A stretch of 64,000 nt of DNA from positions 868,001-932,000 of the forward strand of contig CP091034.1 in assembly GCA_039725955.1 (NCBI GenBank), read 5' to 3'. Within the stretch, counting starts at the first letter, position 1. Every line of letters starts with the position of its first letter. The stretch comes from Sinorhizobium sp. B11 (lineage in GTDB: Bacteria; Pseudomonadota; Alphaproteobacteria; Rhizobiales; Rhizobiaceae). The notes under the pieces were generated by a model that was given only the letters and a program-made list of their open reading frames with translations, did no database searches and had not been told where the DNA came from. The translations under genes were made by a program, and so were the position numbers. Of the stretch, positions 1 to 8,458 are shown one piece after another.

Positions 1-93
1 TAGTCTTTCACTAAACATTGAAGCGAATCGGCACGCCGCATTAACCCTGAAGTTTCAGCGTGGCCAACGCCGCAAAACGGGTAAAGGAGCGGA

Positions 94-552
94 TCAGCTT
101 TCCGGCTGGAAGCTCAGAAGCTGCCAGTTTCCGCCGCCGACAAGGCAGGTCTTGCCGTAGAATTTGGCGATACCGACATAGGAATGGCGTGTCGTGCGGA
201 ATTGCCGGCAGACCTGACCGGCATCATTATTCTCGACGATCGTGTCGATGACGCCGGCGCTGCCGGTCGAGGCATTCGCCCAGGGAAGCGGCTGCCCCTC
301 GAGTTTCTGGATATCGGCCGACGTCACGGCGTTGCGCACCGTCATCTCGTCGGAAAGCGTATCGGTGCTCGGGGCGGGCTGCGGCACCGTGCCGGTCGCA
401 ACCGAACGATCCACCTTTGCCGAGCTCAGGAAGTCGAACCCTCCGGTCATGCAGCCGGAAAGTGACAGGATCGCAATACCGACGATGGAGAGTCTGACGC
501 TGCGGCGCAGCGAACCCTTTGTATGGCGATGTGTCTTTGCTATGACTTCCAC
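94..552 (-). CDS. Small lipoprotein, RT0821/Lpp0805 surface-antigen-like
   Basis: Predicted 152-residue secreted lipoprotein. A basic N-terminus is followed by a hydrophobic stretch ending in the lipobox LSLSGC, so it is probably lipidated on that Cys and anchored to a membrane. The C-terminal half (W-x-N...CRQF...KTC...W) resembles the 16-17 kDa surface antigen family, whose function is unknown. I chose GTG at 552 because GGAAGGA lies about 7 nt upstream; longer readings run into the divergent pdxH. It is transcribed away from pdxH, with a 64-bp shared upstream region. The family call is from the pattern only. Confidence 0.72.
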   Translation of the reverse strand: MEVIAKTHRHTKGSLRRSVRLSIVGIAILSLSGCMTGGFDFLSSAKVDRSVATGTVPQPAPSTDTLSDEMTVRNAVTSADIQKLEGQPLPWANASTGSAGVIDTIVENNDAGQVCRQFRTTRHSYVGIAKFYGKTCLVGGGNWQLLSFQPES

Positions 553-616
553 CCTGCATCCTTCCCCAGTCTGAGAGGCTGGGTCAGTTTTTAGAAACCT
601 CGGGATTTGAATTAAT

Positions 617-1237
617 ATGTCGGCAAACGGGTTAACAGCTGGTGACTTTACGGAAAGTGAAGAGCCCTTCAAGCTCTTTGGGGAGTGGCTGAAGGAGGCG
701 GAGGCTTCCGAACTCAACGACCCCAATGCTGTCGCGCTCGCGACGGTCGATGAAGATGGGCTGCCCAATGTCCGCATGGTTCTCCTGAAGGGTTTCGATA
801 CTGACGGATTCGTCTTCTACACGAATTTCGAGAGTCAGAAAGGTCGCGAAATCTTGGGGCAGAAGAAAGCTGCCATGTGTTTCCACTGGAAAACGCTGCG
901 CCGTCAGGTGCGCGTTCGCGGCCCTGTCGAACTGGTCACAGACGCAGAGGCCGACGCCTACTTTGCGACGCGTGCCCGCGGCAGCCGTATCGGCGCCTGG
1001 GCTTCCAAGCAGTCGCGCCCGCTCGAAAGCCGTTTTGCCCTGGAAAAGGCGGTTGCCGAATACACAGCGCGCTACGCCATCGGCGACATTCCGCGCCCGT
1101 CTTACTGGTCTGGTTTCCGGATCCGCCCGACCTCGATCGAGTTCTGGAAAGACCAGAAGTTCCGGCTGCACGACCGGATCGAGTTCCGCCGGCCGACGCC
1201 CGAGGGGGGCTGGGACAAGGTGCGGATGTACCCGTAG
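617..1237 (+). CDS. pdxH: Pyridoxamine 5'-phosphate oxidase
   Basis: FMN-dependent oxidase that converts pyridoxine/pyridoxamine 5'-phosphate to pyridoxal 5'-phosphate, the last step of B6 salvage and synthesis; cytosolic. The 206 residues match the usual family length. The split-barrel core carries VRMVLLKG and [10 protein letters not shown] near residues 50-80, with the C-terminal segment [16 protein letters not shown] and RLHDR typical of PdxH. It ends 5 bp before the convergent deacetylase gene, with no hairpin between them. A MocR-type PLP regulator lies far away in the window (60973) with no visible link to this gene. Confidence 0.95.
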   Translation: MSANGLTAGDFTESEEPFKLFGEWLKEAEASELNDPNAVALATVDEDGLPNVRMVLLKGFDTDGFVFYTNFESQKGREILGQKKAAMCFHWKTLRRQVRVRGPVELVTDAEADAYFATRARGSRIGAWASKQSRPLESRFALEKAVAEYTARYAIGDIPRPSYWSGFRIRPTSIEFWKDQKFRLHDRIEFRRPTPEGGWDKVRMYP

Positions 1238-1242
1238 AGAGC

Positions 1243-2277
1243 TTATTTCCCAAGCAGTTTCAATGGAATGCCTGATGCCAGCGCCGAAACATAGCGTGAC
1301 CTCTGGTAAAAGCCGTTGATCGAGATACGCGGCATATAGGTGGGCTTGCTTGCTGCCGGAATGCCCGGCTGCGTTGTCACGGCTACGGCAAAGCCGAGCT
1401 TTGCCGCAAGCTCCGCTTCACGGCCCTTTGTTGCCTCCTTCGTTCCATAGGGAAAAGCGATTGTCCGGGGACGAATGCCGGTGATCGACTCGACATAATC
1501 TGCCGAGATTTCCATCTCGATGCGGGCTTCGGCATGCGGCAGGCGGGCAAGTGCCCTGTGGCTGATAGTATGGGCGCCGAGACTGGCGAGCGGGCTTGCC
1601 GAAAGATTGCGCAGCTCCTGCGGTCCCATGACCAGTTCCCGCGTAATGTCGAGCGGCTCGATCCCGTGGCGCCGCGCCAGCGCATCCACCTCGACGAGGG
1701 CGTGGCTCTCGTCCTGCCTGTGGATAAACTCGGCAAGCCTGTCGAAGGCGTCCCATTTCCGGACGAGCGTATCGAGCGCCAGTCTCTCCCTGCCGCGGCC
1801 AAAATTGAACTCGATGCTATTTTCCCGGTTAAGCAGCAGTGCCAGCGTTTCCCACCAGATGCTGTGCGAGCCCTCGGCAAAGCCCTGCGCTATGAAAATG
1901 GTAAAGGGCGCCTGATGCCGTTCGAAGACGGGCAGGGCATGGATCAGATTGTTGCGATACCCGTCATCCAGTGTGAAGGCGGCGAACAGGCGATCGTCCT
2001 GCGGGTCCGACAACAGGGAGGGCACCACATCGAGCGGTACGAAACGATAGCCGATCCGTCTCAGGCGCCGGAGCGTTGAATCCAGAAATTCTGGTGTTAT
2101 TTCAAGATGCTGGTTCGGTTCGAACGGTTGGGCGACATGCGGGCGCACATGATGGAGCGTGAAGATGACGCCGCGTCCGCGGGCCTCCTTCATGAGCCCG
2201 GCAGCGCTCGCCAGCCACGCCGCTTCCAGCCCGCTGCCGATCGCGATGCGCTTCAGCCGCCGCTTCCACTGCCCCAT
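1243..2277 (-). CDS. Polysaccharide deacetylase (NodB homology domain)
   Basis: Carbohydrate esterase family 4-type protein of 344 residues, expected to remove N- or O-acetyl groups from a surface glycan. The NodB motifs are visible: FTLDDG (motif 1, catalytic Asp pair), GAHTISH (motif 2, zinc His-x3-His) and AFPYG (motif 3). I place the start at ATG 2277 (MGQWKRR), because the upstream extension lacks a family match. There is no clear signal peptide, so it may act in the cytosol or be membrane-associated. The exact substrate is unknown. It is divergent from the carboxypeptidase gene, which suggests an envelope theme but does not prove one. Confidence 0.82.
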   Translation of the reverse strand: MGQWKRRLKRIAIGSGLEAAWLASAAGLMKEARGRGVIFTLHHVRPHVAQPFEPNQHLEITPEFLDSTLRRLRRIGYRFVPLDVVPSLLSDPQDDRLFAAFTLDDGYRNNLIHALPVFERHQAPFTIFIAQGFAEGSHSIWWETLALLLNRENSIEFNFGRGRERLALDTLVRKWDAFDRLAEFIHRQDESHALVEVDALARRHGIEPLDITRELVMGPQELRNLSASPLASLGAHTISHRALARLPHAEARIEMEISADYVESITGIRPRTIAFPYGTKEATKGREAELAAKLGFAVAVTTQPGIPAASKPTYMPRISINGFYQRSRYVSALASGIPLKLLGK

Positions 2278-2510
2278 TTTTTCCGTGACCCCGCTTTGTA
2301 ATCGTGTCACACAGGCTACCAATGCCGCCGTTAAACCTTGCTGAATCCCGGAGGGAAAACGGGTTGTTGACCGGCTGTTAACCAAGCGAAACAAAAGCTT
2401 GGAAAAAACTTGGGCGTTGCCTCAAAGTCGCGCCAGATTATGGGCATCTGTCACAATACGGGACATAATTCCGGTTGTAGCGACTCGCCGGGTATAATGA
2501 GGGGAAGTGC

Positions 2511-3797
2511 ATGAGAAGGCTTTTGGCTGCCATTTTGACCGCGTCGCTGGCACTTTCTGCACCTGTTGCGGCCTTCGCCGGTAGCGCTTCCCTCGTCCTC
2601 GATGCCCGCACCGGCAAGGTTCTTGCCTCGGAAAACGGTGATACGCTGAACTATCCGGCTTCGCTGACGAAGATGATGACGCTCTATCTCACCTTCGAGG
2701 CGCTCAATCGCGGCAAGATCACCTGGGATACACCGATCACCATGTCGAAATATGCTGCCTCCCGTCCGCCGACAAAGCTCGGCGTGAAGGCGGGCGGCAC
2801 GATCACGGTGCGCGAGGCGGTCTATGGCATGATCGTCAAATCGGCCAATGATGCGGCGGCCGCCATGGGTGAGAAGCTCGGCGGCTCGGAAAGCAATTTC
2901 GCCAGGCTCATGACCCAGAGGGCCCGTCAGCTCGGCATGGGCCGCACGGTCTTCGTCAATGCGTCCGGCCTGCCGGACAAGCGTCAGGTCACGACGGCGC
3001 GCGATATGTCCACGCTCGCCGTGGCGCTGATGAAGAACTATCCAGGCGAATATCGCCTCTTCTCCATCGCGAGCTTCAATTTCCGTGGCCAGACCATCCG
3101 CGGCCACAACAATCTCATGTACCGCTATCAGGGCATGGACGGTATCAAGACCGGCTATACCAATGCCTCCGGTTTCAACATTGTCAGCGCCGTGAAGGAC
3201 GGTAGCCGCCGCGTGGTTGGCGTGGTGCTCGGCGGCCGCACGGCCCGCAGCCGCGATGCCAAGATGGCCGGATTGTTCGACCGCTACATGGGCAGAGCCT
3301 CCTCCGGTGGCGCCAGCTTGACTGCAAGCATCAATGCCAAGCAGCAGGTCGAGGTAGCCTCGGCTGCGGAGCAGACGGATGTTCCCGTGCCGGCGAACGC
3401 GCCGCGCGTTGCGGACGACGCAGCAGCACCTGCACAGAAGGCGCTTGGCTTTGCCAACGACGGAGTTGTCCCGCTTGAGCGCCCGGCGGCAATGGACGAA
3501 ATCATGAATGCCGGCAAGGCGGCGAAAGCGCCGGCCGGCAAGACAGGCGGCTGGCAGATTCAGATCTCGGCTGCCCCGAGCGCCGATGCTGCCCGCGCGC
3601 TCCTCGCGCAGGCCCAGTCCGAGGCCGGTGCGCCGCTGGTTTCCGCCTCGCCTTACACGGAAGCTGTCGGCAAGGGCGCCAATGCGATTTATCGCGCCCG
3701 TTTCATTGGCTTCCAGAGCAAGGAAGACGCGACCTCTGCCTGCGACGCCCTGAAGAAGCGCTCCTACGACTGCATGCTGTTGCCGAACCAGGGCTGA
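2511..3797 (+). CDS. D-alanyl-D-alanine carboxypeptidase with C-terminal SPOR domain
   Basis: Low-molecular-weight penicillin-binding protein (peptidase family S11) that trims the terminal D-Ala from peptidoglycan stem peptides in the periplasm. A signal peptide covers about residues 1-24. The three active-site motifs are present: SLTK (S51/K54), SAN (S111) and KTG (K213). An Ala/Pro-rich linker is followed by a SPOR-like domain (about 345-425), which in other proteins binds denuded septal glycan; this suggests division-site localisation. The start ATG follows GAGGGGAAG. TATAAT at 2493-2498 is too close to the start to be an obvious -10 box. Confidence 0.93.
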   Translation: MRRLLAAILTASLALSAPVAAFAGSASLVLDARTGKVLASENGDTLNYPASLTKMMTLYLTFEALNRGKITWDTPITMSKYAASRPPTKLGVKAGGTITVREAVYGMIVKSANDAAAAMGEKLGGSESNFARLMTQRARQLGMGRTVFVNASGLPDKRQVTTARDMSTLAVALMKNYPGEYRLFSIASFNFRGQTIRGHNNLMYRYQGMDGIKTGYTNASGFNIVSAVKDGSRRVVGVVLGGRTARSRDAKMAGLFDRYMGRASSGGASLTASINAKQQVEVASAAEQTDVPVPANAPRVADDAAAPAQKALGFANDGVVPLERPAAMDEIMNAGKAAKAPAGKTGGWQIQISAAPSADAARALLAQAQSEAGAPLVSASPYTEAVGKGANAIYRARFIGFQSKEDATSACDALKKRSYDCMLLPNQG

Positions 3798-3862
3798 GCC
3801 GCGGCTCGCTCTGGACAAACTTCGGGAATCGGCGCTCTCCTCATAAACAAAAGGAGAACGTC

Positions 3863-4162
3863 ATGCTGCAACGGCTCGCCGACCAGTTCGAGACCTCATC
3901 GTCCGCCTACGCCGCCGCCAATGACATCGAGCGCGATGCCGATTGGTTTCTGCTGAAGCTGCAGGAGGAAATGGGAGAACTGACCCAGGCCTGGAACCGC
4001 CTGACCGGCCGCGGCCGTGCCAAAGGCCGTTCGCCCGAGGAGATGGAGCGCGACCTGGCCGACGAAACTGCCGATATTCTCGGCCATGTCCTGCTCTTTG
4101 CTCGGCGTCACGAGGTAGATCTCGCCGCCGCAATCGAGCGGAAATGGCGGTTCAAGCCTTGA
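3863..4162 (+). CDS. MazG-like nucleotide pyrophosphohydrolase
   Basis: 99-residue all-alpha NTP pyrophosphohydrolase-like protein. The metal-binding signature is visible as EEMGE (about residues 35-39) and DETAD (about 67-71), the EExxE...ExxD pattern of MazG folds. Family members hydrolyse NTPs to NMP plus pyrophosphate (house-cleaning). The single short domain resembles phage and environmental MazG-like proteins rather than the two-domain E. coli MazG. AAGGAG sits 8 nt upstream of the ATG. It lies 65 bp after the carboxypeptidase gene; cotranscription is possible. Confidence 0.82.
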   Translation: MLQRLADQFETSSSAYAAANDIERDADWFLLKLQEEMGELTQAWNRLTGRGRAKGRSPEEMERDLADETADILGHVLLFARRHEVDLAAAIERKWRFKP

Positions 4163-4177
4163 TAGACCTGACAGGGC

Positions 4178-4759
4178 ATGGCGTATGCTGCTTTGAGACG
4201 GGATAGACGCATGCGCTGGATAGGACCGGCAGGCGCTTCTGTGGATGGCGCCGGTGACGCTTTGCAGCTGGAGATCTGGGAAAACGTCTTGAACTACTGG
4301 ACGGTCGTCGGTTTCAAGTCCGTGATTTGTATCGTCCTCGCGCTGATCGCCAGCGGCGAACTGGTCTTCCAAGCCTTTCCTCCATTCATGGCCGGTCTAG
4401 CGCTCGTCGTCATGTCGGCTCAACTCGCCCGCTCGATCTACCGGGCTTCGAAGATCACCTTCAGCAGACCGCTCATTGTCTTATCACCCGAAGGCATCCA
4501 GCATCAGGGCTTTTCGGCCAGCCTTCACTGGCGGGTAATCAGCAAGATCAGCAAGGTGAATCGAGCACGCACATCGGAAAGAACGCTAAGATTGGTCGTC
4601 CGGGATGACGCAGATCCGAAACTTTTGAGTGATCTCTTCGCATGGGCCTGGGGAATCCTGCCGAGGACGATTTTCGTTCCCTTGGATCGGATCAAGGGCT
4701 GTTCCGCGAAAGACGCGACATCAATAATCGATCGTTACATTAAAGAGCCCGTGCTGTGA
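4178..4759 (+). CDS. Two-helix membrane protein with PH-like C-terminal domain, unknown function
   Basis: 193 residues. Two hydrophobic helices (about 47-70 and 75-93) precede a soluble region beginning 'PLIVLSPEGIQHQGF...LHWRVISKIS', the strand pattern of bacterial PH-like (STM3941-type) membrane proteins. No catalytic motif is visible. The start is uncertain: ATG 4178 has only AGGG upstream, and ATG 4211 (MRWIGPAG) is a fair alternative. It starts 15 bp after the mazG-like stop, so it may share that transcript. It ends convergent with the GST gene. Confidence 0.6.
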   Translation: MAYAALRRDRRMRWIGPAGASVDGAGDALQLEIWENVLNYWTVVGFKSVICIVLALIASGELVFQAFPPFMAGLALVVMSAQLARSIYRASKITFSRPLIVLSPEGIQHQGFSASLHWRVISKISKVNRARTSERTLRLVVRDDADPKLLSDLFAWAWGILPRTIFVPLDRIKGCSAKDATSIIDRYIKEPVL

Positions 4760-4793
4760 GTGTCACTGCTGTCATCACTCCTATCGGCTTGTA

Positions 4794-5462
4794 TCAAGTT
4801 GTTCCGAGTGACGCACTTGAAGCGAAGCGATCCGGCTTCGGGAAATCCGGCTGCGCCTCCGGCCGAGCCGAGCGGAAGGCGTCGAGAACCACACAGCGCT
4901 GCTCAGTCGAGAGCAATAGGGGATAGGGCGAGAGATCATGGCCAAGACGGCGAGCGTTGCTCATCTGCGGAATCAGATGCAGGTCGGCCCAGCCCGGACG
5001 ATCATCGAAACAGAAGGGCGACTGGATTTCACGCTGCGCGAGCGTTTCTTCAAGCGCGGCAAAGCCAAGTCCCAGCCAGTGGCGCACCCATCGCTTTACT
5101 TCGGCCTCGCCGCCGCCAAGTGCCTCCTGCAAGAAATACCGGACGCGCTGGACCGTTAGGGAGTGCATCTTCGAAGCAATGTGGGCGGCAAAACCTCTCG
5201 CCTGCGCACGCAGTAGCGGATCCTCGGGCAGGAGGCTCGGATCGGGATAGTTCTCCTCTATGTAAGCCAGGATCGCCGACGATTGAGGCACAACACGACC
5301 GCCGATATCCAAGGCTGGCAGCAGCCCCTGTGGATTGAGCCGATTGTATTCGCCCGCTTCAAGCGAACCGATGGGAACGTAACTGTAGGAAATACCTTTG
5401 AGATTGAGCGCGATCCGCACTCGCTCTCCCGCGGAATTCTGCCATCGCGAGATCAGCCGCAT
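4794..5462 (-). CDS. Glutathione S-transferase family protein, maleylacetoacetate isomerase-like
   Basis: 222-residue two-domain GST. The thioredoxin-like N-terminal half carries RVRIALNLKGI, GLLPALDI and the glutathione-binding SSAILAYIEE; the helical C-terminal half ends near residue 210. The layout matches the zeta/MaiA class, which isomerises maleylacetoacetate in tyrosine breakdown. However, the usual SSCS active-site run is replaced by NSAGER, so the catalytic assignment is doubtful. ATG 5462 is preceded by AGAAGG. It is the third gene of a tldD-GNAT-GST minus-strand set (22-bp gap). Confidence 0.78.
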   Translation of the reverse strand: MRLISRWQNSAGERVRIALNLKGISYSYVPIGSLEAGEYNRLNPQGLLPALDIGGRVVPQSSAILAYIEENYPDPSLLPEDPLLRAQARGFAAHIASKMHSLTVQRVRYFLQEALGGGEAEVKRWVRHWLGLGFAALEETLAQREIQSPFCFDDRPGWADLHLIPQMSNARRLGHDLSPYPLLLSTEQRCVVLDAFRSARPEAQPDFPKPDRFASSASLGTT

Positions 5463-5484
5463 AACAACCTTCTGAAAGTCTGAG

Positions 5485-5976
5485 TCAGCCGAACTTATAT
5501 CGATAGAATTTGCTGTCGACGGCCATTCGCGGGAATTCTCGCGGCAGGTCCTTGCTGGCGATCTCGGAGAAACCGTTCTTCTCATAGAACCGGTGCGCGG
5601 CGACGAACTTGTCCGTCGTGCCGAGGAAGATATCGGTGACGCCGACTTTGCCGGCATGGGCAAAAAGCGCTTCGAGCAGCCGGGCGGCCACACCGTGTTC
5701 GCGGCCCCGCACCTCGGCGGCCACGAACATCTTTCGCAGGGCCGCCTGGTTGTTGCCGATATCCTTGAGGCCGAGCGTGCCGACGACGGCACCATCCTTG
5801 ACCGCCACCCAGAACTGGCCCTTGCCGGACTGGTAGAAATCCGGAATGACGCGCAGGTCCGGCTGCGTGTCGGCGGTGATGTCGATGCCGAATTCTTCGC
5901 GCTGGATCGGCAGGATGACCGAAATCACGCCGTCGGCATCGTCAGGAGCGAAGGTTCTGATCTCAATGCCGCCCAT
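5485..5976 (-). CDS. GNAT-family N-acetyltransferase
   Basis: 163-residue GCN5-related acetyltransferase. The acetyl-CoA binding region is seen as KMFVAAEVRGREHGVAARLLE (R-x-x-G/A pattern), followed by GTTDKFVAAHRFYEKNGF, the conserved C-terminal 'FYEKNGF' strand-helix. The substrate cannot be read from the sequence. ATG 5976 was chosen because GAGGCGG lies 8-14 nt upstream and it begins just after the tldD stop (11-bp gap), indicating cotranscription with tldD. The long in-frame extension upstream is inside tldD and is rejected. Confidence 0.86.
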   Translation of the reverse strand: MGGIEIRTFAPDDADGVISVILPIQREEFGIDITADTQPDLRVIPDFYQSGKGQFWVAVKDGAVVGTLGLKDIGNNQAALRKMFVAAEVRGREHGVAARLLEALFAHAGKVGVTDIFLGTTDKFVAAHRFYEKNGFSEIASKDLPREFPRMAVDSKFYRYKFG

Positions 5977-5987
5977 TGTCGCCCGCC

Positions 5988-7403
5988 TCAGGTCTGCGTA
6001 CCGCCGACAGTCACCTGGTCCATGCGCAGATGCGGCTGGCCGACGCCGACCGGCACCCATTGCCCGGCCTTGCCGCAATTGCCGATACCGGTGTCGAGCT
6101 TCATGTCGTTGCCGATCATCGACACGCGCTTCATGGCGTCCGGGCCGTTGCCGATCAGCATGGCGCCCTTGATCGGCGCACCGATCTTGCCGTTTTCGAT
6201 GAGATAGGCCTCGGTGCAGCCGAAGACGAATTTGCCTGACGTGATGTCCACCTGGCCGCCGCCGAAGGAGACAGCATAGATCCCCTTCTTTACCGAAGCG
6301 ATGATCTCTTCCGGCGTCTTGTCGCCACCGAGCATGTAGGTGTTCGTCATGCGCGGCATTGGTACATGCGCATAACCCTGGCGACGGCCGTTGCCGGTGG
6401 GCGCCATGCCCATCAGCCGGGCGTTCTGCCGGTCCTGCATGTAGCCGACCAGTTTACCGTTTTCGATCAGCACGTTGTAGGCGGAAGGCGTGCCTTCGTC
6501 GTCGATGGTGATCGAACCGCGGCGGCTGTCGATCGTACCGTCGTCGACGACGGTCACGCCGGGGGCGGCCACCATCTGGCCGAGGAGACCCGCAAAGGCA
6601 GACGTCTTCTTGCGATTGAAGTCGCCTTCGAGACCATGGCCCACGGCCTCGTGCAGCATGACGCCGGGCCAGCCCGAGCCGAGCACGACATCCATCGTAC
6701 CGGCAGGTGCATCGATCGCTTCAAGATTGACGAGTGCCTGCCGCAGCGCTTCGTCCGCACCGTGCTGCCAGCTTCCTGTCGCGATGAAATCACCGAAACC
6801 GATGCGGCCGCCCTGGCCGTAGGAGCCGCTCTCCTGCCGGTCGCCGTCGCCGACCATGACAGAGATGTTGATGCGCGTCATCGGGCGGATATCCTGCACG
6901 CGATGGCCATCGGCGCGCAGGATATCGACTACCTGCCAGCTTGCCGCGACCGAAGCAGTGACCTGCCGCACCTTGTCGTTCTTGCCGCGCAGATAGGCGT
7001 CGATATCAGTCAGCACCTTGACCTTCTCCTCGAAGGTCGGCGAACCGATCGGGTTCTCGTCGGTATAGAGCTTGCGATTGGTACCCTGCGGTGCTGCAGC
7101 GTAAGAGCCGGAATAACCGCGCGTGACGGCGCCGACCGCATCGGCTGCCCGCTTCAGCGCCGAAACCGAAAGGTCGCCCGCATGGGCATAGCCGACCGCT
7201 TCGCCGGCAACCGCGCGCAGGCCAAAACCCTGCTCTGTGTTGAAGCTGCCCCCCTTGAGGCGGCCATTGTCGAAGGTCAGCGATTCCGCCTGCGCGTGCT
7301 CGATGAAGAGCTCGCCGTCATCGGCGCCGGTAAGCGCCTCGGCGACATGCTTGCGCATCGTCGCTTCATCGGCATCAAAGAGCGTCAGGAGATCCGTGGT
7401 CAT
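5988..7403 (-). CDS. tldD: TldD metalloprotease
   Basis: 471-residue TldD/PmbA-family zinc metalloprotease. In E. coli the TldD/TldE pair degrades unfolded peptides, matures microcin B17 and affects CcdA and gyrase control. The zinc motif HEAVGH is near residue 245, and the conserved VFGCTEAYLIENGKIG sits near the C-terminus. ATG 7403 (MTTDLL) is preferred over the TTG-initiated extension at 7439 because the family starts here and GCGGAG lies upstream. No tldE/pmbA partner occurs in the window. It is downstream of the IalB-like gene by 78 bp on the same strand. Confidence 0.94.
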   Translation of the reverse strand: MTTDLLTLFDADEATMRKHVAEALTGADDGELFIEHAQAESLTFDNGRLKGGSFNTEQGFGLRAVAGEAVGYAHAGDLSVSALKRAADAVGAVTRGYSGSYAAAPQGTNRKLYTDENPIGSPTFEEKVKVLTDIDAYLRGKNDKVRQVTASVAASWQVVDILRADGHRVQDIRPMTRINISVMVGDGDRQESGSYGQGGRIGFGDFIATGSWQHGADEALRQALVNLEAIDAPAGTMDVVLGSGWPGVMLHEAVGHGLEGDFNRKKTSAFAGLLGQMVAAPGVTVVDDGTIDSRRGSITIDDEGTPSAYNVLIENGKLVGYMQDRQNARLMGMAPTGNGRRQGYAHVPMPRMTNTYMLGGDKTPEEIIASVKKGIYAVSFGGGQVDITSGKFVFGCTEAYLIENGKIGAPIKGAMLIGNGPDAMKRVSMIGNDMKLDTGIGNCGKAGQWVPVGVGQPHLRMDQVTVGGTQT

Positions 7404-7481
7404 GGTTTTATGCTCCGCAAGAAGAGCGGTAATGCTCAATAGCCGATGTAGGTCTGATGCACTGCGCGAGCAAGCCCCGCA

Positions 7482-8120
7482 TCAGGGCAGGGCGTCGTAG
7501 CCTTCTGCGAAACCCTTGAGGTCGACAGGGATGCCGATGCCTTCTTCCGGCGTCTGGAAGACGATGAAGGTTGCCTGCGCGCCGCTGCGGAAGGTCTTGA
7601 GCAGTTCGTCCTCGAGAACGACTTCGGCATAGCAGCCGTCAGCAAAGCAGCGCACGAAATAGGCGCGGCCGATATCCTTGCCGTCGACATTGAGGCCGAG
7701 GCCGTTCGGCAGCAGCACGCCGAGCGGCGCCAGAACGCGCAGGATCTTCGACTTGCGGTCGGCGGTCTTCAGGACGACGACGGAGAGGCCTACTTCAGGA
7801 CGGTCTTCGGCAATGACGTTCTGCATCAGCGCGCACTGCTCGGCCGAGGCGCCCGCCGGCTTGTCGCAGACGACGGACCATGCGCCATGGTTGGAACGGA
7901 CCGTGCCGGGAGCCGGCGGCTGAGCCTGGCTGGGCGTTACCTGCTCGACGTTCGGCGTCGCAGACGGTGCGGGCTGCTGTGTCGGGGCGGGCTTCGCAGC
8001 GGGCGCGGCAGGACGCGACTGCGCGGGCGTCGGCGTCTGCTGCGCGAAAACGGGGCTCGTCGCGGCGGTCGCGATGCCTGCGGCCAGAACAAAAGGCCGC
8101 GCGAGGGAACGGAAACCCAT
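7482..8120 (-). CDS. Invasion-associated locus B (IalB) family secreted protein
   Basis: 212-residue secreted protein. A signal peptide (about 1-25, ending SPVFAQ) is followed by a roughly 60-residue Pro/Ala/Gln-rich linker and then the IalB domain beginning 'HGAWSVVCDKP', with paired Cys in CALMQN and CFADGCYAEV likely forming disulphides. IalB of Bartonella is linked to erythrocyte invasion, but rhizobial members are general periplasmic or surface proteins of unknown role. ATG 8120 has AGAGGTT upstream; longer in-frame readings are discounted because the signal peptide begins at MGFRSLARP. Confidence 0.85.
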   Translation of the reverse strand: MGFRSLARPFVLAAGIATAATSPVFAQQTPTPAQSRPAAPAAKPAPTQQPAPSATPNVEQVTPSQAQPPAPGTVRSNHGAWSVVCDKPAGASAEQCALMQNVIAEDRPEVGLSVVVLKTADRKSKILRVLAPLGVLLPNGLGLNVDGKDIGRAYFVRCFADGCYAEVVLEDELLKTFRSGAQATFIVFQTPEEGIGIPVDLKGFAEGYDALP

Positions 8121-8458
8121 GAAAACCTCTGGATATCGAATCATTGCCGCTATTTGTGAAGCTGCCCACAGAAAATGAAAAGCCCCACCCCGTGAAAACC
8201 GGGGGACTGCGGCAGAAATAGGACCTCGCTGAAAGAATGTGCAGCTGGCGGATTGGCGCTGGAGCGCGTTTTTCGTATGCTGATGAAAAGCTTGCAATGT
8301 TTTGCCGTGGCTGAGGAGGCAGTCTTTGAGCAAAAATGCCGCATAGACAATTGCTTCTGCCTGTTGCGGCGGATGCCAAACTGTGGTTTGAAGCGCACAG
8401 GATGGCAAGGATTCTGCGCTCGATTTATCGCAGATCAGCGCTCGAGGGAGATTACAAG
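8121..8458. other. Divergent intergenic region between IalB-like gene and the cytochrome oxidase operon
   Basis: 338 bp without a convincing gene. It must hold the promoters of both flanking transcripts, but I see no clean sigma-70 box pair on either strand. A weak five-base inverted repeat (CCCCG/CGGGG) lies near 8189-8205. An open frame continuing upstream from ctaC (ATG 8336 or 8402) is probably untranslated, since the ctaC signal peptide begins at 8459. Confidence 0.6.

Noticed and set aside
2493..2498. TATAAT as a -10 box for the carboxypeptidase gene
   Set aside because: Only 12 bp lie between it and the ATG, and no -35 box is found at 16-18 bp.
2451..3818. 455-codon minus-strand frame opposite the D,D-carboxypeptidase
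   Set aside because: Shadow of a clear penicillin-binding protein with all three active-site motifs.
8336..8458. Upstream in-frame extension of ctaC to ATG 8336 or 8402
   Set aside because: It would bury the signal peptide that begins at the GTG at 8459, which has its own GAGGGA.
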